Assembly (NCBI RefSeq): GCF_002836205.1 | Contig: NZ_PJBE01000013.1 | Location: 1,922,001-1,986,000 of the forward strand | Source of the DNA: Shewanella sp. Choline-02u-19 | GTDB taxonomy: Bacteria > Pseudomonadota > Gammaproteobacteria > Enterobacterales > Shewanellaceae | Length of the DNA: 64,000 nt | Direction of reading: 5' to 3' | Shown: one piece after another, positions 1 to 8,558 of the stretch | How positions within the stretch are numbered: the stretch's first letter is position 1 | Layout: the number at the start of each line of letters is the position of its first letter | Position numbers and translations under genes: made by a program | The notes under the pieces: generated by a model | The model's database searches: none | What the model was told of the DNA's origin: nothing | The model's input: the letters and a program-made list of their open reading frames with translations, nothing else

Positions 1-61
1 CTACAATCGAATAAGTTACTTGGCGAATATGCCGTAAATATAGTACGGTTTCCCTTATTAT

Positions 62-829
62 TTAATCTGTTACCCAGCCTTGTTGAACTGCATATAGCTT
101 TGCTTTCTCTGTTAATGAAAAACCGTTAATAACTTGGTTTCCGGACCATATTGTACCTTTCTTTATGAAGCCTTCTTCCATTAGTTTATTGATGTAAACT
201 TCAGCGAATATTTTCGAACAAGCTAACTTACGATGTAGATCGTCAAAAGTAAAAAAACCGTTACCTTGGTTGTAACTTTCGATCCAGTATTTTAATAATT
301 CAGTCTTTTTGTCTGTGATACTTTCTGCGGGCTTTTCGGTCACTGATTCAAAAGGGTTATTACCCACGGCAGGCTCTTTGAATAGTGGTGCTTCATGAAT
401 TTCACGAAGAAGATTGTCGAACTGTAGCTCGAACTCATCTTCGCGTGAGAAGTTGATGTATAAACGACTTTTTAGAAATGTAGGAACATTATTAGTGCCA
501 TTTTGACGAATCAATGGAATCACTTTTTTTGTATCGATCTGATTCATGTATTCGGCAGTCATAATCATCTTTTCATAGCCAACGCCACCTAAGCCATCGT
601 TTGCTTTGGCAACATATGTGTCGGTACAAACCATAATGATGCGTCCTGATTCTGCAACGCTCTTTTCCATGAAATTACCTAAATCGTCACCTAAACTAAC
701 ACGGAACTGGTCTAGGATTGCGTCAACACCTGAATTACGTAATCGTTGTGCCAACTCTAACACCCACTTTTTATGGGCTTGGTCATCATGAGAGTAAGAT
801 ATAAATACTTTGGGTACGATTGTGCTCAC
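62..829 (-). CDS. SEFIR/TIR-like domain protein, probable immune or signalling effector
   Basis: Residues 10-115 look like a SEFIR (TIR-related) fold: a beta strand with FISYSHDD, then a helix, the segment DAILDQFRVSLGDD and a GRIIMVCTDTY strand. Domains of this kind act in innate signalling and in bacterial anti-phage systems, either as NAD-degrading enzymes or as oligomerising adaptors. The C-terminal 80 residues resemble a winged-helix module (LLKYWIES...FTFDDLHRKL). I start it at the GTG ending at 829, because a perfect AAGGAG lies 6 nt before it. The upstream in-frame ATG at 847 has no visible ribosome site and would add 6 residues. The gene lies in an AT-rich island next to an integrase. 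The family call is from motif recognition; the biological role is inferred. Confidence 0.75.
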   Translation of the reverse strand: MSTIVPKVFISYSHDDQAHKKWVLELAQRLRNSGVDAILDQFRVSLGDDLGNFMEKSVAESGRIIMVCTDTYVAKANDGLGGVGYEKMIMTAEYMNQIDTKKVIPLIRQNGTNNVPTFLKSRLYINFSREDEFELQFDNLLREIHEAPLFKEPAVGNNPFESVTEKPAESITDKKTELLKYWIESYNQGNGFFTFDDLHRKLACSKIFAEVYINKLMEEGFIKKGTIWSGNQVINGFSLTEKAKLYAVQQGWVTD

Positions 830-994
830 AAGGAGCTCCTTATTCATATTAACTATATTGTTCAGTAAATGGGGTCTAAACTTAAAGAAATAACGCTAAG
901 TGATTAATACATAAGTAAAAGCTACAATATGCCAACATCTAAACCGCCTAACAAGCTCAAATGATAAAGGGGTCGGCACGAATTAGGACTCTCT

Positions 995-1648
995 CTAATT
1001 GTCATTATCTGACTTCATGAATCGGCTGAGGTTAAAAATTGAGAGCTGATTTTTTCTGGGTTCAATTTGTGGAGTAAGCCTATCTTTCTTAATGTCATTT
1101 ACTTTTAGGGTAAACATAATATCGCTTACAGTGTAAATGGTGATAATTAACTCAAGCGTTACAAGTAGCCCGTAAAATAACAAAAAAGAGCCGATAAATT
1201 CTCCCTCTATTACTGCTGGCGCAAATGCTTTATTTATTCCAGAGATAAGCAGTACGAATACATAAACAATCAGAGGGTAAGCCATGTCTGATATTAATAC
1301 TTTGGGCCCAAAAGGTAACTCGTCGATTGAATGACATCCCTCCATCCAGGCAATAAGCCTGTCTTGAATCGAAAATAGAAGCGCATATACACCGATACCA
1401 AAACCTAGAATGGATGGAAAAATAGCTAGCGCAATATCAGAAGAAGGGAAGCTTGTATATCCAAGATCAAAATACCCTATGAATAATGCGGATAAGGCTA
1501 CCGCAGTAACGATGTTCGCGCCTAGTTTTCTAAACCAATGCCCAAATGGAGCTATAGTTGTCGAGGCCTCATCAGCTCCGTTGTAAACGTAACTATTGAT
1601 GATTGAGACTAACGGCCCAAGGATTGGTATTTTTTTTATATACTTCAT
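995..1648 (-). CDS. Four-helix membrane protein, unknown function
   Basis: This 217-residue protein has about four hydrophobic segments (near residues 47-68, 75-98, 122-145 and 152-175), a basic N-terminus and a charged, basic C-terminal tail. I recognise no family. It starts 2 nt after the stop of the upstream DUF4747-like gene, and its GAAGG ribosome site lies inside the end of that gene, so the two are very probably translated together. A soluble protein paired with a small membrane protein, inside an integrase-bearing island, is a common layout for abortive-infection systems, but nothing in the sequence proves that role. Confidence 0.7.
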   Translation of the reverse strand: MKYIKKIPILGPLVSIINSYVYNGADEASTTIAPFGHWFRKLGANIVTAVALSALFIGYFDLGYTSFPSSDIALAIFPSILGFGIGVYALLFSIQDRLIAWMEGCHSIDELPFGPKVLISDMAYPLIVYVFVLLISGINKAFAPAVIEGEFIGSFLLFYGLLVTLELIITIYTVSDIMFTLKVNDIKKDRLTPQIEPRKNQLSIFNLSRFMKSDNDN

Positions 1649-1650
1649 TT

Positions 1651-2550
1651 TTAGCCTTCGGATGACTTTTGGTCTGCGGATGTGATGTGGCTAAGAATCC
1701 TTTTTATTAACCCTCTATTTTTTAAGGACTTACCGCCGAGCATTGATACATCTTCCTTAATTACGTTCTGGCTTTCGTTAGAGTTGAACTTTTGCTTATT
1801 GTTATCTTTGTCATAATAGACGGCTTTTAATGAACCAAACTTCATTGCCAATTGCATCAAAAGCATAGCTCTCTCTGTCGGCTTCATCTTTTTTCCGCTC
1901 GCTGCTTTTTCAGTCAATTTTGTTTGTACAATACCATTTTCTCGTAACTCTTCCTCTGTCATTTTCAACTTTTGTTGTTCAATTGCATCAAACAACTGAT
2001 GGTTTGAAAAAGTAACACTAACCTCTGCACTAGAAAAACGTTCTTTATTTAACAATAGGGTTTCAAACTGTTCCCTAGAGTTTAAAACCTCTACGGTAAG
2101 TACATGTTCTGGAAAAATGTTTGTTGCGGATTTTGCTAAGATCTCTCTAAGCGCTTGAAGGCATTTTTCTATCGTAGGTAGGTTTTGAAACTCAACTGCT
2201 AATATATGGAGCTCATAGTTGAATAAGAAGATATTTTCTTTGATGTTTTGGGCTCCGACACCACTTGATCTATGACGAGTTGCGTTATTGAAAACATTCT
2301 TAACTTCTTCAACATAATCAAACATCCTTAAGGTCCCTTTACAACACTGAACTTGAGCCCTTACCTCTCCAAAACAAATATACCTTTTAGCTTGAATTTT
2401 AGAAGACATTTCAAGAATGTTCTTTTTGCTTTTAGCTTCTTTATTGAACTCATTAAGCTCTGTGAACAGTTGTTTGTATCCAGTTGCACCAATGAAGTCA
2501 TGCTTCGGGTCTGGGAGAAGTTGGACATTGAAAAAAATAAAATGACTCAT
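1651..2550 (-). CDS. DUF4747-like soluble protein, unknown function
   Basis: A 299-residue cytoplasmic protein with no signal peptide or membrane segment. Its opening (HFIFFNVQLLPDP), the FGEVRAQ stretch and the overall length recall the DUF4747 family, which is known from mobile and prophage regions and whose function I do not know. The family call is tentative. The middle of the protein is rich in alternating charged helices, and the C-terminus is basic (KKMKPTER, KSLKNRGLIKRIL), so nucleic-acid contact is possible. It is the first gene of a two-gene unit with the membrane protein at 995-1648. The ATG at 2550 has only a weak GGAA ribosome site. Confidence 0.7.
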   Translation of the reverse strand: MSHFIFFNVQLLPDPKHDFIGATGYKQLFTELNEFNKEAKSKKNILEMSSKIQAKRYICFGEVRAQVQCCKGTLRMFDYVEEVKNVFNNATRHRSSGVGAQNIKENIFLFNYELHILAVEFQNLPTIEKCLQALREILAKSATNIFPEHVLTVEVLNSREQFETLLLNKERFSSAEVSVTFSNHQLFDAIEQQKLKMTEEELRENGIVQTKLTEKAASGKKMKPTERAMLLMQLAMKFGSLKAVYYDKDNNKQKFNSNESQNVIKEDVSMLGGKSLKNRGLIKRILSHITSADQKSSEG

Positions 2551-2930
2551 CAGTGAGTTCCGAGGTTGAAAAGCGATATATATTAATTAGTTATAATGGT
2601 TTTTGTCAATGAGGAATGTTCTTGGCTGGGAGTATAACGGACTTCACAAAATAGTGTTACGCACTGCAAACTGGCAATCTGTCGGTTGTTTACCTTGATT
2701 AACCCACTTTACTTAGGTTTATACTTCCCACTAACGCCTCATGCTGGTTATATATGCTGACACTCATGATTAATGGAGGCGTTCAAAGTTCAAGGATATG
2801 TGAGATAAGTGTAAAGTTATTTGATTGCCATACATGTCCTAATCCTACTACCCACTATTTGGACTTAAACTCTAAATCATTTTTGTCCGTGCGTGAGCTA
2901 GCATAACTCAGCAGATTAAAAATGATCTCT
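2551..2930. other. Gene-free stretch in the island
   Basis: I see no convincing gene in these 380 bp. It is AT-rich and holds one imperfect inverted repeat (TGGGAGTATAA at 2627-2637 against TTATACTTCCCA at 2719-2730). It would carry the promoter of the DUF4747-like gene. No tRNA or clear attachment-site duplicate was recognised. Confidence 0.4.
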
Positions 2931-4112
2931 TTACTCACTCCCCTGCAGAATATGCTTCTTTAGCAAATCCCAATATAACTGATAGGCAATTATCTGCTCG
3001 TCATACCAATCATGCTTATTGTAAATAGCCATGATGCCACCTAGCTCATGCCCCAACATCTTTTCCGTTACATGCGGCATGATTTTATTTTCACTCAGTC
3101 GAGTGGAAATTGTTCGCCTGAAGTCGTGAGGTACAAAGTGAGGGTAATCGAGCCGTTCATTTAAGCGTTGTACGTATCGATTCAGCGCATGAGTAGAAAG
3201 CGCTTTATCCTGGCTTAACCCCTCAATCAAGAAATGCCGGTCTGGCCCATAAATAAAATCTAGCGACTCGATAATACTAATGCTTTGGTTACTTAACGGC
3301 CGCCTGATCATTTTGCCCGTTTTAGAGCGTTCTTTAGGCAATATCCATATCGCCTTATCAAGATCAAACTCGCAGCGTTTAGCACCTCTTATCTCAGCGT
3401 TACGTGCGCCGGTTAAAATAAGCAGCTTTACACAAGCTTTGGTTTTAGGTGTCGCCCTACTCGCTTCAACTTGGCGCCATAACCCAACAACCTCCCCCCA
3501 CTCTAATACGCGCTCTCTGCGCGACTGGTGAGCACCAATTGCTTTGATCGGTATATCTAAGCAGGAAGATGACTTTATTTCACCACGCGCTTTTGACCAA
3601 CGTATCACCGTTTTTAAACGCTTGAGAATACTCCCAGCGTTTGCGGGTGTCGTTTCTTCTCTTACACCATCAAGTAACTTAATCCATTCTGTGTAACGGT
3701 ACCGCTCAACATCGATATTGAAATTAGGCGTTATGTACTTAGAGATAAAGCTTTCATACAAAACAACTGTAGTCGGCGATAACTGCGGGTAAGCGTATGC
3801 TTTCATAAAGTCGTTGCAGATATCCCCAAGCAGCCGCGCAGCACCTCTATTAACGCCGTGGCAGCGAGGGTCCAAATTATCAACTAACAGCTGTCTATAC
3901 TCCAGCGCGGTTGCACGAGCCCCGGCAAGTTTAAGATCTGGATACCGACCAATCTTGATCCGCTGTTGCTTAGCTTGCCAACGAAAGCGATAATAAAAGG
4001 TAATGACAGCATTATTGGTAATTCGTACACTGACACCATCACGATCAGCAATCTCAATGGGGCCGTGGTAAGGTGCTTTTATATTCCTTAATTTACTATC
4101 AGATAATGCCAT
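2931..4112 (-). CDS. P4-type tyrosine recombinase (integrase)
   Basis: Site-specific recombinase that would integrate and excise the island. The N-terminal 85 residues match the DUF4102-type arm-binding domain (LSDSKLRNIKAP...RIKIGRYPDLKLAGAR), followed by a SAM-like core-binding domain and the catalytic domain. Visible catalytic motifs are TGARNAEIRG (first Arg), HDFRRTIST (HxxR), LGHELGG (His) and IYNKH (nucleophilic Tyr). I start at the ATG at 4112 (MALSDSKL, 393 residues), because the 63 residues upstream in the same frame are low-complexity and not family-like. The gene is divergent from sbcB and marks the island edge. It looks intact, so mobility is possible. Confidence 0.9.
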   Translation of the reverse strand: MALSDSKLRNIKAPYHGPIEIADRDGVSVRITNNAVITFYYRFRWQAKQQRIKIGRYPDLKLAGARATALEYRQLLVDNLDPRCHGVNRGAARLLGDICNDFMKAYAYPQLSPTTVVLYESFISKYITPNFNIDVERYRYTEWIKLLDGVREETTPANAGSILKRLKTVIRWSKARGEIKSSSCLDIPIKAIGAHQSRRERVLEWGEVVGLWRQVEASRATPKTKACVKLLILTGARNAEIRGAKRCEFDLDKAIWILPKERSKTGKMIRRPLSNQSISIIESLDFIYGPDRHFLIEGLSQDKALSTHALNRYVQRLNERLDYPHFVPHDFRRTISTRLSENKIMPHVTEKMLGHELGGIMAIYNKHDWYDEQIIAYQLYWDLLKKHILQGSE

Positions 4113-4128
4113 TTTATCAACCTTCGCG

Positions 4129-4183
4129 TGATGCACATTGTTAACAATTGTGATGCACATTATGATGCACATTATGATGCACA
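4129..4183. repeat. Four copies of TGATGCACA upstream of the integrase gene
   Basis: The 9-mer TGATGCACA occurs at 4129-4137, 4151-4159, 4163-4171 and 4175-4183. The last three are spaced exactly 12 bp apart (unit TGATGCACATTA) and the first lies 22 bp away. The array is 17 bp upstream of the integrase start, where arm-type integrase sites or operators for autoregulation would be expected. The repeats are seen directly; their role is inferred. Confidence 0.7.
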
Positions 4184-4290
4184 ATTTTATTTTAACACTG
4201 TATTTCAAGGTTGAATACAAGCGAACCCAATTCACCCTTAAATACTGATAAATAAAGAAAATATCTGTATTTTTGATACATAAGCGAACT

Positions 4291-5706
4291 ATGAATAACA
4301 CTAAGAAACAGCCTACTTTATTTTGGCACGATTATGAAACATTCGGTGCAAACCCAGCAAAAGACAGACCGTCGCAGTTTGCAGGGGTCAGAACGGATAT
4401 GGACCTCAATATTATTGAGGAGCCTGTGACCTTTTACTGTAAACTGGCAAACGACTACCTCCCGTCGCCTGAAGCCATTTTGATAACTGGGATCACGCCG
4501 CAACTGGCTAATCTAAAAGGGATGCCTGAAGCTGAATTCATGGCTAAAATTAACCAACAATTCAGCCAAGAAAAAACCTGTGTTGTCGGTTATAACTCAA
4601 TTAGATTCGATGATGAAGTTACTCGTTATGGCTTTTATCGTAACTTCTTCGATCCCTATGCTAGAGAGTGGCAAAATGACAATAGCCGCTGGGACATCAT
4701 TGATTTAGTGCGTGCTTGTTATGCATTTAGACCCGATGGAATAAACTGGCCACAGAAAGAAGATGGCTCTCCTAGTTTTAAACTTGAACAACTCACTGTT
4801 GCCAATGGCCTTAGTCATGAAAAAGCGCACGATGCGATGTCTGATGTTTATGCAACCATTGCTATGGCTAAGCTTATAAAGTCAGTACAGCCTAAACTCT
4901 TCGATTACTACTTCAGCTTACGACGCAAACAAGAAGTCACTAAGCTAATCGACGTGCTAGAAATGAAGCCGTTAGTGCATGTAAGTTCGAAAATTAGCGC
5001 GTTAAATGGCTGCACCACATTAATCGCACCGCTTGCCTTTCACTCCACCAATAAAAATTCGGTTATATGTGTCAATTTAACCATGGACGTCACGCCACTC
5101 ATCGAGTTAACTGCTGAGCAAATTCGAGAACGAATGTACACAAGGCGTGACGATTTGGCTGAAGATGAGCTACCTATCGGCATCAAACAGATCCATATCA
5201 ACAAAAGCCCATTCCTTGCCGGTGCTAAAACGTTAACCGATGAGAATGCCGCGCGTCTTGATATCGATAAAGCATTTGCCAGAGAGCAATACAAAAAGCT
5301 TAGACAGCACCCGGAGATAAGAGAAAAGCTGGTTGCGGTGTTTGATATCGAGTCTGATAGAGTCATTACAGATCCTGATCTTCAGCTTTATAGCGGTGGC
5401 TTCTTTAGTCGCGCAGACAAAGCAAAAATGGAGATGATCCGTAATACTAAGCCCGTCAACTTAGCAGCACTTGAGCTGTCATTTGACGATGAACGCCTAC
5501 CGGAAATGCTATTTCGATATAAAGCACGTAATTATCCTGAAACACTTGATGAGTCAGAGCTCATTCGTTGGCGTGAATTCTGTCAGCCAAGACTCAATGA
5601 TCCTGAGTATATGATCAAGCTTGAAAACATCATTGAAGAAACTGAACAAAATGAAACAAAGCAGAAATTATTACAGGCTTTGTGTCATTATCTTAGAAGT
5701 CTTTAG
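4291..5706 (+). CDS. sbcB: Exodeoxyribonuclease I
   Basis: 3'-to-5' single-strand DNA exonuclease acting in recombination and mismatch repair. The start shows the DEDD-family Exo I motif (HDYETFG, acidic residues 14 and 16) and then LITGITPQ. YNSIRFDDEV supplies the second motif, and EKAHDAMSDVYAT holds the last catalytic Asp. The 471-residue length is normal for the family. I chose the ATG at 4291 (MNNTKKQPT) because it aligns with the usual N-terminus; an in-frame start at 4273 would add six unlike residues. The gene borders the island, so its promoter may have been replaced or altered by the insertion. Confidence 0.95.
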   Translation: MNNTKKQPTLFWHDYETFGANPAKDRPSQFAGVRTDMDLNIIEEPVTFYCKLANDYLPSPEAILITGITPQLANLKGMPEAEFMAKINQQFSQEKTCVVGYNSIRFDDEVTRYGFYRNFFDPYAREWQNDNSRWDIIDLVRACYAFRPDGINWPQKEDGSPSFKLEQLTVANGLSHEKAHDAMSDVYATIAMAKLIKSVQPKLFDYYFSLRRKQEVTKLIDVLEMKPLVHVSSKISALNGCTTLIAPLAFHSTNKNSVICVNLTMDVTPLIELTAEQIRERMYTRRDDLAEDELPIGIKQIHINKSPFLAGAKTLTDENAARLDIDKAFAREQYKKLRQHPEIREKLVAVFDIESDRVITDPDLQLYSGGFFSRADKAKMEMIRNTKPVNLAALELSFDDERLPEMLFRYKARNYPETLDESELIRWREFCQPRLNDPEYMIKLENIIEETEQNETKQKLLQALCHYLRSL

Positions 5707-5720
5707 GATTTTTAGACGGC

Positions 5721-5744
5721 AGAATGCGATCTAGATCGCATTCT
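5721..5744. repeat. Perfect 24-bp palindrome between sbcB and cdd
   Basis: AGAATGCGATCT at 5721-5732 is followed directly by its exact reverse complement. It lies 15 bp after the sbcB stop. No T-run follows, so it is not a standard terminator. It could be a transcript-end hairpin or an operator for cdd. Confidence 0.6.
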
Positions 5745-5803
5745 ATATGTAACAAGCTTACTAGAATGTTATTTCATTAGCGTTAATAAAAAGGCAGTAG
5801 CGT

Positions 5804-6694
5804 ATGCAAGACCGATTTTTAAAAAGCATAGCTAATTTACCAGAGTCTCTGGCTAAGGCACTTGTACCGATTCTAGATAAAGACTTTACTGGGCATATCG
5901 ATGCTCAGCAACTTAATGAATTGAAAACAGCAACCCAGATGGAAGAACAAGCATTACTGCTTGCCTTATTACCTATTGCAGCAGCACTTGCAAGAGTACC
6001 TATCAGTAACTTTTATGTTGGCGCTATTGCTAAAGGCAAAAGTGGTGACATCTATATGGGTGCCAACCTTGAACTTGCTGGTGAAGCGCTGTTTCATTCT
6101 GTGCACGCAGAGCAGAGCGCGATTAGCCATGCTTGGCTAAGTGGTGAACGGCAAATTGAAGATGTCATCGTCAACTTCTCACCATGTGGCCACTGTCGCC
6201 AATTTATGAATGAGCTGGTTGAAGGCCAGAAAGTGAACATCCACCTTCCTGAACAAAAAATGCTACCTCTGTCCCATTATCTACCCTATGCCTTTGGTCC
6301 GAGCGATCTGAATATCACAGAGCCCTTGCTAACCAAACAGCAGCATACGCTAACGCTTGATTCTGCCGATCCGATGATTATTGAGGCTGTAGATCATGCA
6401 GGCCTGAGTTACGCTCCGTACACTAAAAATTATGCTGCTGTGGTATTAGAAACGAAAGATGGCGCTACTTTTTGTGGCCGTTATGCAGAAAACGCTGCAT
6501 TTAACCCATCGATGTTACCAATGCAAATGGCCTTGTCGACTATGGCGCGTCACAATCGTGATTTCAGTGACATTAACCGTGCTGTACTTATCGAGTCCGC
6601 TAAAGGCGTGGTTTCATTAGTGGGTGCAACAATGGATGCGCTACACGCAGTTGCCGCTGTAGAACTTGAACATATCGTTGTTGAGCCTGAATAA
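5804..6694 (+). CDS. cdd: Cytidine deaminase (dimeric, Cdd type)
   Basis: Hydrolytic deamination of cytidine and deoxycytidine to the uridines, in pyrimidine salvage. The N-terminal catalytic domain has the zinc site HAE (His101, proton-shuttle Glu103) and SPCGHC (Cys128, Cys131). The C-terminal half is the degenerate second cytidine-deaminase domain of the E. coli-type dimer (296 residues, against about 294). It is monocistronic, closed by a strong terminator shared with the convergent dehydrogenase gene. Confidence 0.96.
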   Translation: MQDRFLKSIANLPESLAKALVPILDKDFTGHIDAQQLNELKTATQMEEQALLLALLPIAAALARVPISNFYVGAIAKGKSGDIYMGANLELAGEALFHSVHAEQSAISHAWLSGERQIEDVIVNFSPCGHCRQFMNELVEGQKVNIHLPEQKMLPLSHYLPYAFGPSDLNITEPLLTKQQHTLTLDSADPMIIEAVDHAGLSYAPYTKNYAAVVLETKDGATFCGRYAENAAFNPSMLPMQMALSTMARHNRDFSDINRAVLIESAKGVVSLVGATMDALHAVAAVELEHIVVEPE

Positions 6695-6728
6695 CGCATA
6701 TACTTGCGTGTTATTCTTAGCTTAAATT

Positions 6729-6758
6729 AAAATGGACTGCAAAAGCAGTCCATTTTTT
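6729..6758. terminator. Bidirectional terminator, cdd / dehydrogenase gene
   Basis: Stem AAAATGGACTGC, loop AAAA, then GCAGTCCATTTTTT. A-run and T-run flank both sides, so it can end transcription of cdd (plus) and of the convergent gene at 6772. Confidence 0.9.
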
Positions 6759-6771
6759 TATACTCAATAAA

Positions 6772-7647
6772 TTAACGTCTGTTTTTTTCAAGCTTTGCCA
6801 GTAAACCAGAGGTATCCCAACGATTACCTCCCATCGACTGTACTTCCGAATAAAATTGATCGACCAGCGCGGTTAGCGGCAAGTGAGAACCATTGCTACG
6901 TGCTTCATCTAGTGCAATGCCTAAGTCCTTGCGCATCCAGTCAACCGCAAAACCAAAGTTATACTCGCCCTGCCACATTGTTTGATAACGATTTTCCATC
7001 TGCCACGATTGCGCAGCACCTTTACTGATCACTTCAACCACTTTTTCACCGTCTAAACCCGCGCTACGAGCAAAATGCAGACCTTCAGCGAGTCCTTGTA
7101 CCACGCCAGCGATACAGATTTGATTCACCATTTTGGTCAATTGCCCGGCACCCACGTCACCAAGTCGCTCCGCACAGCGTGCATAGGAGTCAATGACAGG
7201 TTTAACGCTATCAAAAGTTGTTTCTGCACCACCGGCCATAACCGTCAGTACACCTTTTTCAGCACCGGCTTGCCCACCAGAGACTGGTGCATCGATGAAG
7301 CCAACTTCAATTTTGCTTGCCGCTGCTCCAACCTCCCTTGCAACGTCTGCAGAAGCCGTGGTGTGGTCAACGAGGATAGCGCCAGGTTTCATACCGGCTA
7401 ACACTCCCTCTGCCTCAAGTGTTACTTGTCGTAAGTCAGCATCATTGCCAACACAAATAAATACAATATCTTGGCCTTCTGCTGCCGCTTTGGGAGTGGA
7501 ATAATATTGTCCTGAAAACTCGTCACACCAAGCCTTAGCTTTAAACTCAGTACGATTATATACCGTCACATCATGACCATTTTTGACCAGATGACCCGCC
7601 ATGGGATAACCCATCACACCTAAACCGATGAATGCAACTTTAGCCAT
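6772..7647 (-). CDS. Beta-hydroxyacid dehydrogenase (3-hydroxyisobutyrate dehydrogenase / tartronate semialdehyde reductase family)
   Basis: NAD(P)-dependent oxidoreductase of 291 residues. The N-terminal Rossmann motif is FIGLGVMGYPMA. The substrate-binding signature DAPVSGGQAGAEKG and the catalytic lysine region GAGQLTKMVNQ are both present, followed by the all-helical C-terminal domain. The exact substrate (3-hydroxyisobutyrate, tartronate semialdehyde or succinate semialdehyde) cannot be read from the sequence. No valine-degradation or glyoxylate genes lie beside it, so a general aldehyde-reductase role is as likely. Confidence 0.88.
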   Translation of the reverse strand: MAKVAFIGLGVMGYPMAGHLVKNGHDVTVYNRTEFKAKAWCDEFSGQYYSTPKAAAEGQDIVFICVGNDADLRQVTLEAEGVLAGMKPGAILVDHTTASADVAREVGAAASKIEVGFIDAPVSGGQAGAEKGVLTVMAGGAETTFDSVKPVIDSYARCAERLGDVGAGQLTKMVNQICIAGVVQGLAEGLHFARSAGLDGEKVVEVISKGAAQSWQMENRYQTMWQGEYNFGFAVDWMRKDLGIALDEARSNGSHLPLTALVDQFYSEVQSMGGNRWDTSGLLAKLEKNRR

Positions 7648-7735
7648 TATTATTCCTATTTGTAGGGTTATTTTATGTTGTTTAAAGGCATTCTACTGCG
7701 CTTAGCGCGAACAAAACAGTCTCTCGCAGATAATA

Positions 7736-7762
7736 AAAAAGCCAGCAAAATGCTAGCTTTCT
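7736..7762 (-). terminator. Terminator of the thioesterase gene
   Basis: Read on the minus strand, the 10-bp stem AAAGCTAGCA/TGCTGGCTTT with one G-U pair is followed by TTTTTTATT. It lies just after the stop at 7785. Confidence 0.85.
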
Positions 7763-7784
7763 ATTCTTATAGTCAGACTTAACC

Positions 7785-8264
7785 CTATAAAGTCACGTGC
7801 GCTGCCATTTCTGCACCAATTTTTTTGCGCATATCCATTAACCGCACGGCAGACTCACGCAATTCAATATCAGCATCAGTGCTCGGAACCCACTCAGGAA
7901 CCTGTGTTGGCTGTCCAGCATCGTCAACCGCAACCATAATCAACACACAATGCGTTGTAAGATGCCTTTCAGACTCCTTTGGATCGCCTGCTTTTACGTC
8001 GATCCCTAAATGCATTGACGTTCTACCAGTATAAATGACTTTAGCAGTGACCTCGACGATATTCCCAACATGAATAGGCTTAACAAAACGAATTCCGCCA
8101 GCATAAGCCGTAATGCAATATTTACCACTCCAACCCGCAGCGCAAGCGTAACCCGCGAGATCAATCCATTTCATTACCGCGCCGCCGTGGACTTTACCAC
8201 CAAAATTAACGTCTGCAGGTTCTGCTAAAAATCGTAACGTGAGCTGTCTATCGGTTCCTGCCAT
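7785..8264 (-). CDS. Hot-dog-fold acyl-CoA thioesterase (YciA/ACOT type)
   Basis: Hydrolyses acyl-CoA to free fatty acid and CoA. The hot-dog signature is present: FGGKVHGGAVMKWID, with the helix-borne Asp, then YAGGIRFVKPIHVGN and VIYTGRTSMHLGIDV. The protein is 159 residues and cytoplasmic. The ATG at 8264 has a good GAGG site. It has its own terminator, so it is a single-gene unit. Chain-length preference cannot be predicted. Confidence 0.88.
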   Translation of the reverse strand: MAGTDRQLTLRFLAEPADVNFGGKVHGGAVMKWIDLAGYACAAGWSGKYCITAYAGGIRFVKPIHVGNIVEVTAKVIYTGRTSMHLGIDVKAGDPKESERHLTTHCVLIMVAVDDAGQPTQVPEWVPSTDADIELRESAVRLMDMRKKIGAEMAAHVTL

Positions 8265-8558
8265 ATCGACCTCAATACATAGTAATTTATAGCTTTAGTT
8301 TACACCTTTTCACTTAGCAACACATTATGCCAATGGCAATACATACTTGTAAGCTCATAGGAAAGTCAAATCTTCGAAGCCAGTCATTAGGTTTTGCTAA
8401 TCATAATGCTCAACATGAGGGCGTGCCCAGCTTCCAACCGCTTATATCTCAGTGTTGTCGCTCTGACGGTGCCTGTACCATTGACTCAACTGTCAAATTA
8501 GATTTCAAAGCTTTGGGGCCGCTCTACATAGCTCAGTAATTCAATAGACTGGTTGTTT

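Noticed and set aside
945..975. GCCTAAC motif resembling an integron attC core
   Set aside because: No matching GTTRRRY partner at a suitable distance and no integron integrase; the integrase present is of P4 type.
4113..4301. 63-residue N-terminal extension of the integrase frame
   Set aside because: Low-complexity sequence crossing the repeat array; family homology starts at MALSDSKL (4112).
8327..8539. 70-residue plus-strand frame between the thioesterase and membrane-protein genes
   Set aside because: Composition not protein-like, no ribosome site and no family; the region is probably an ordinary spacer.
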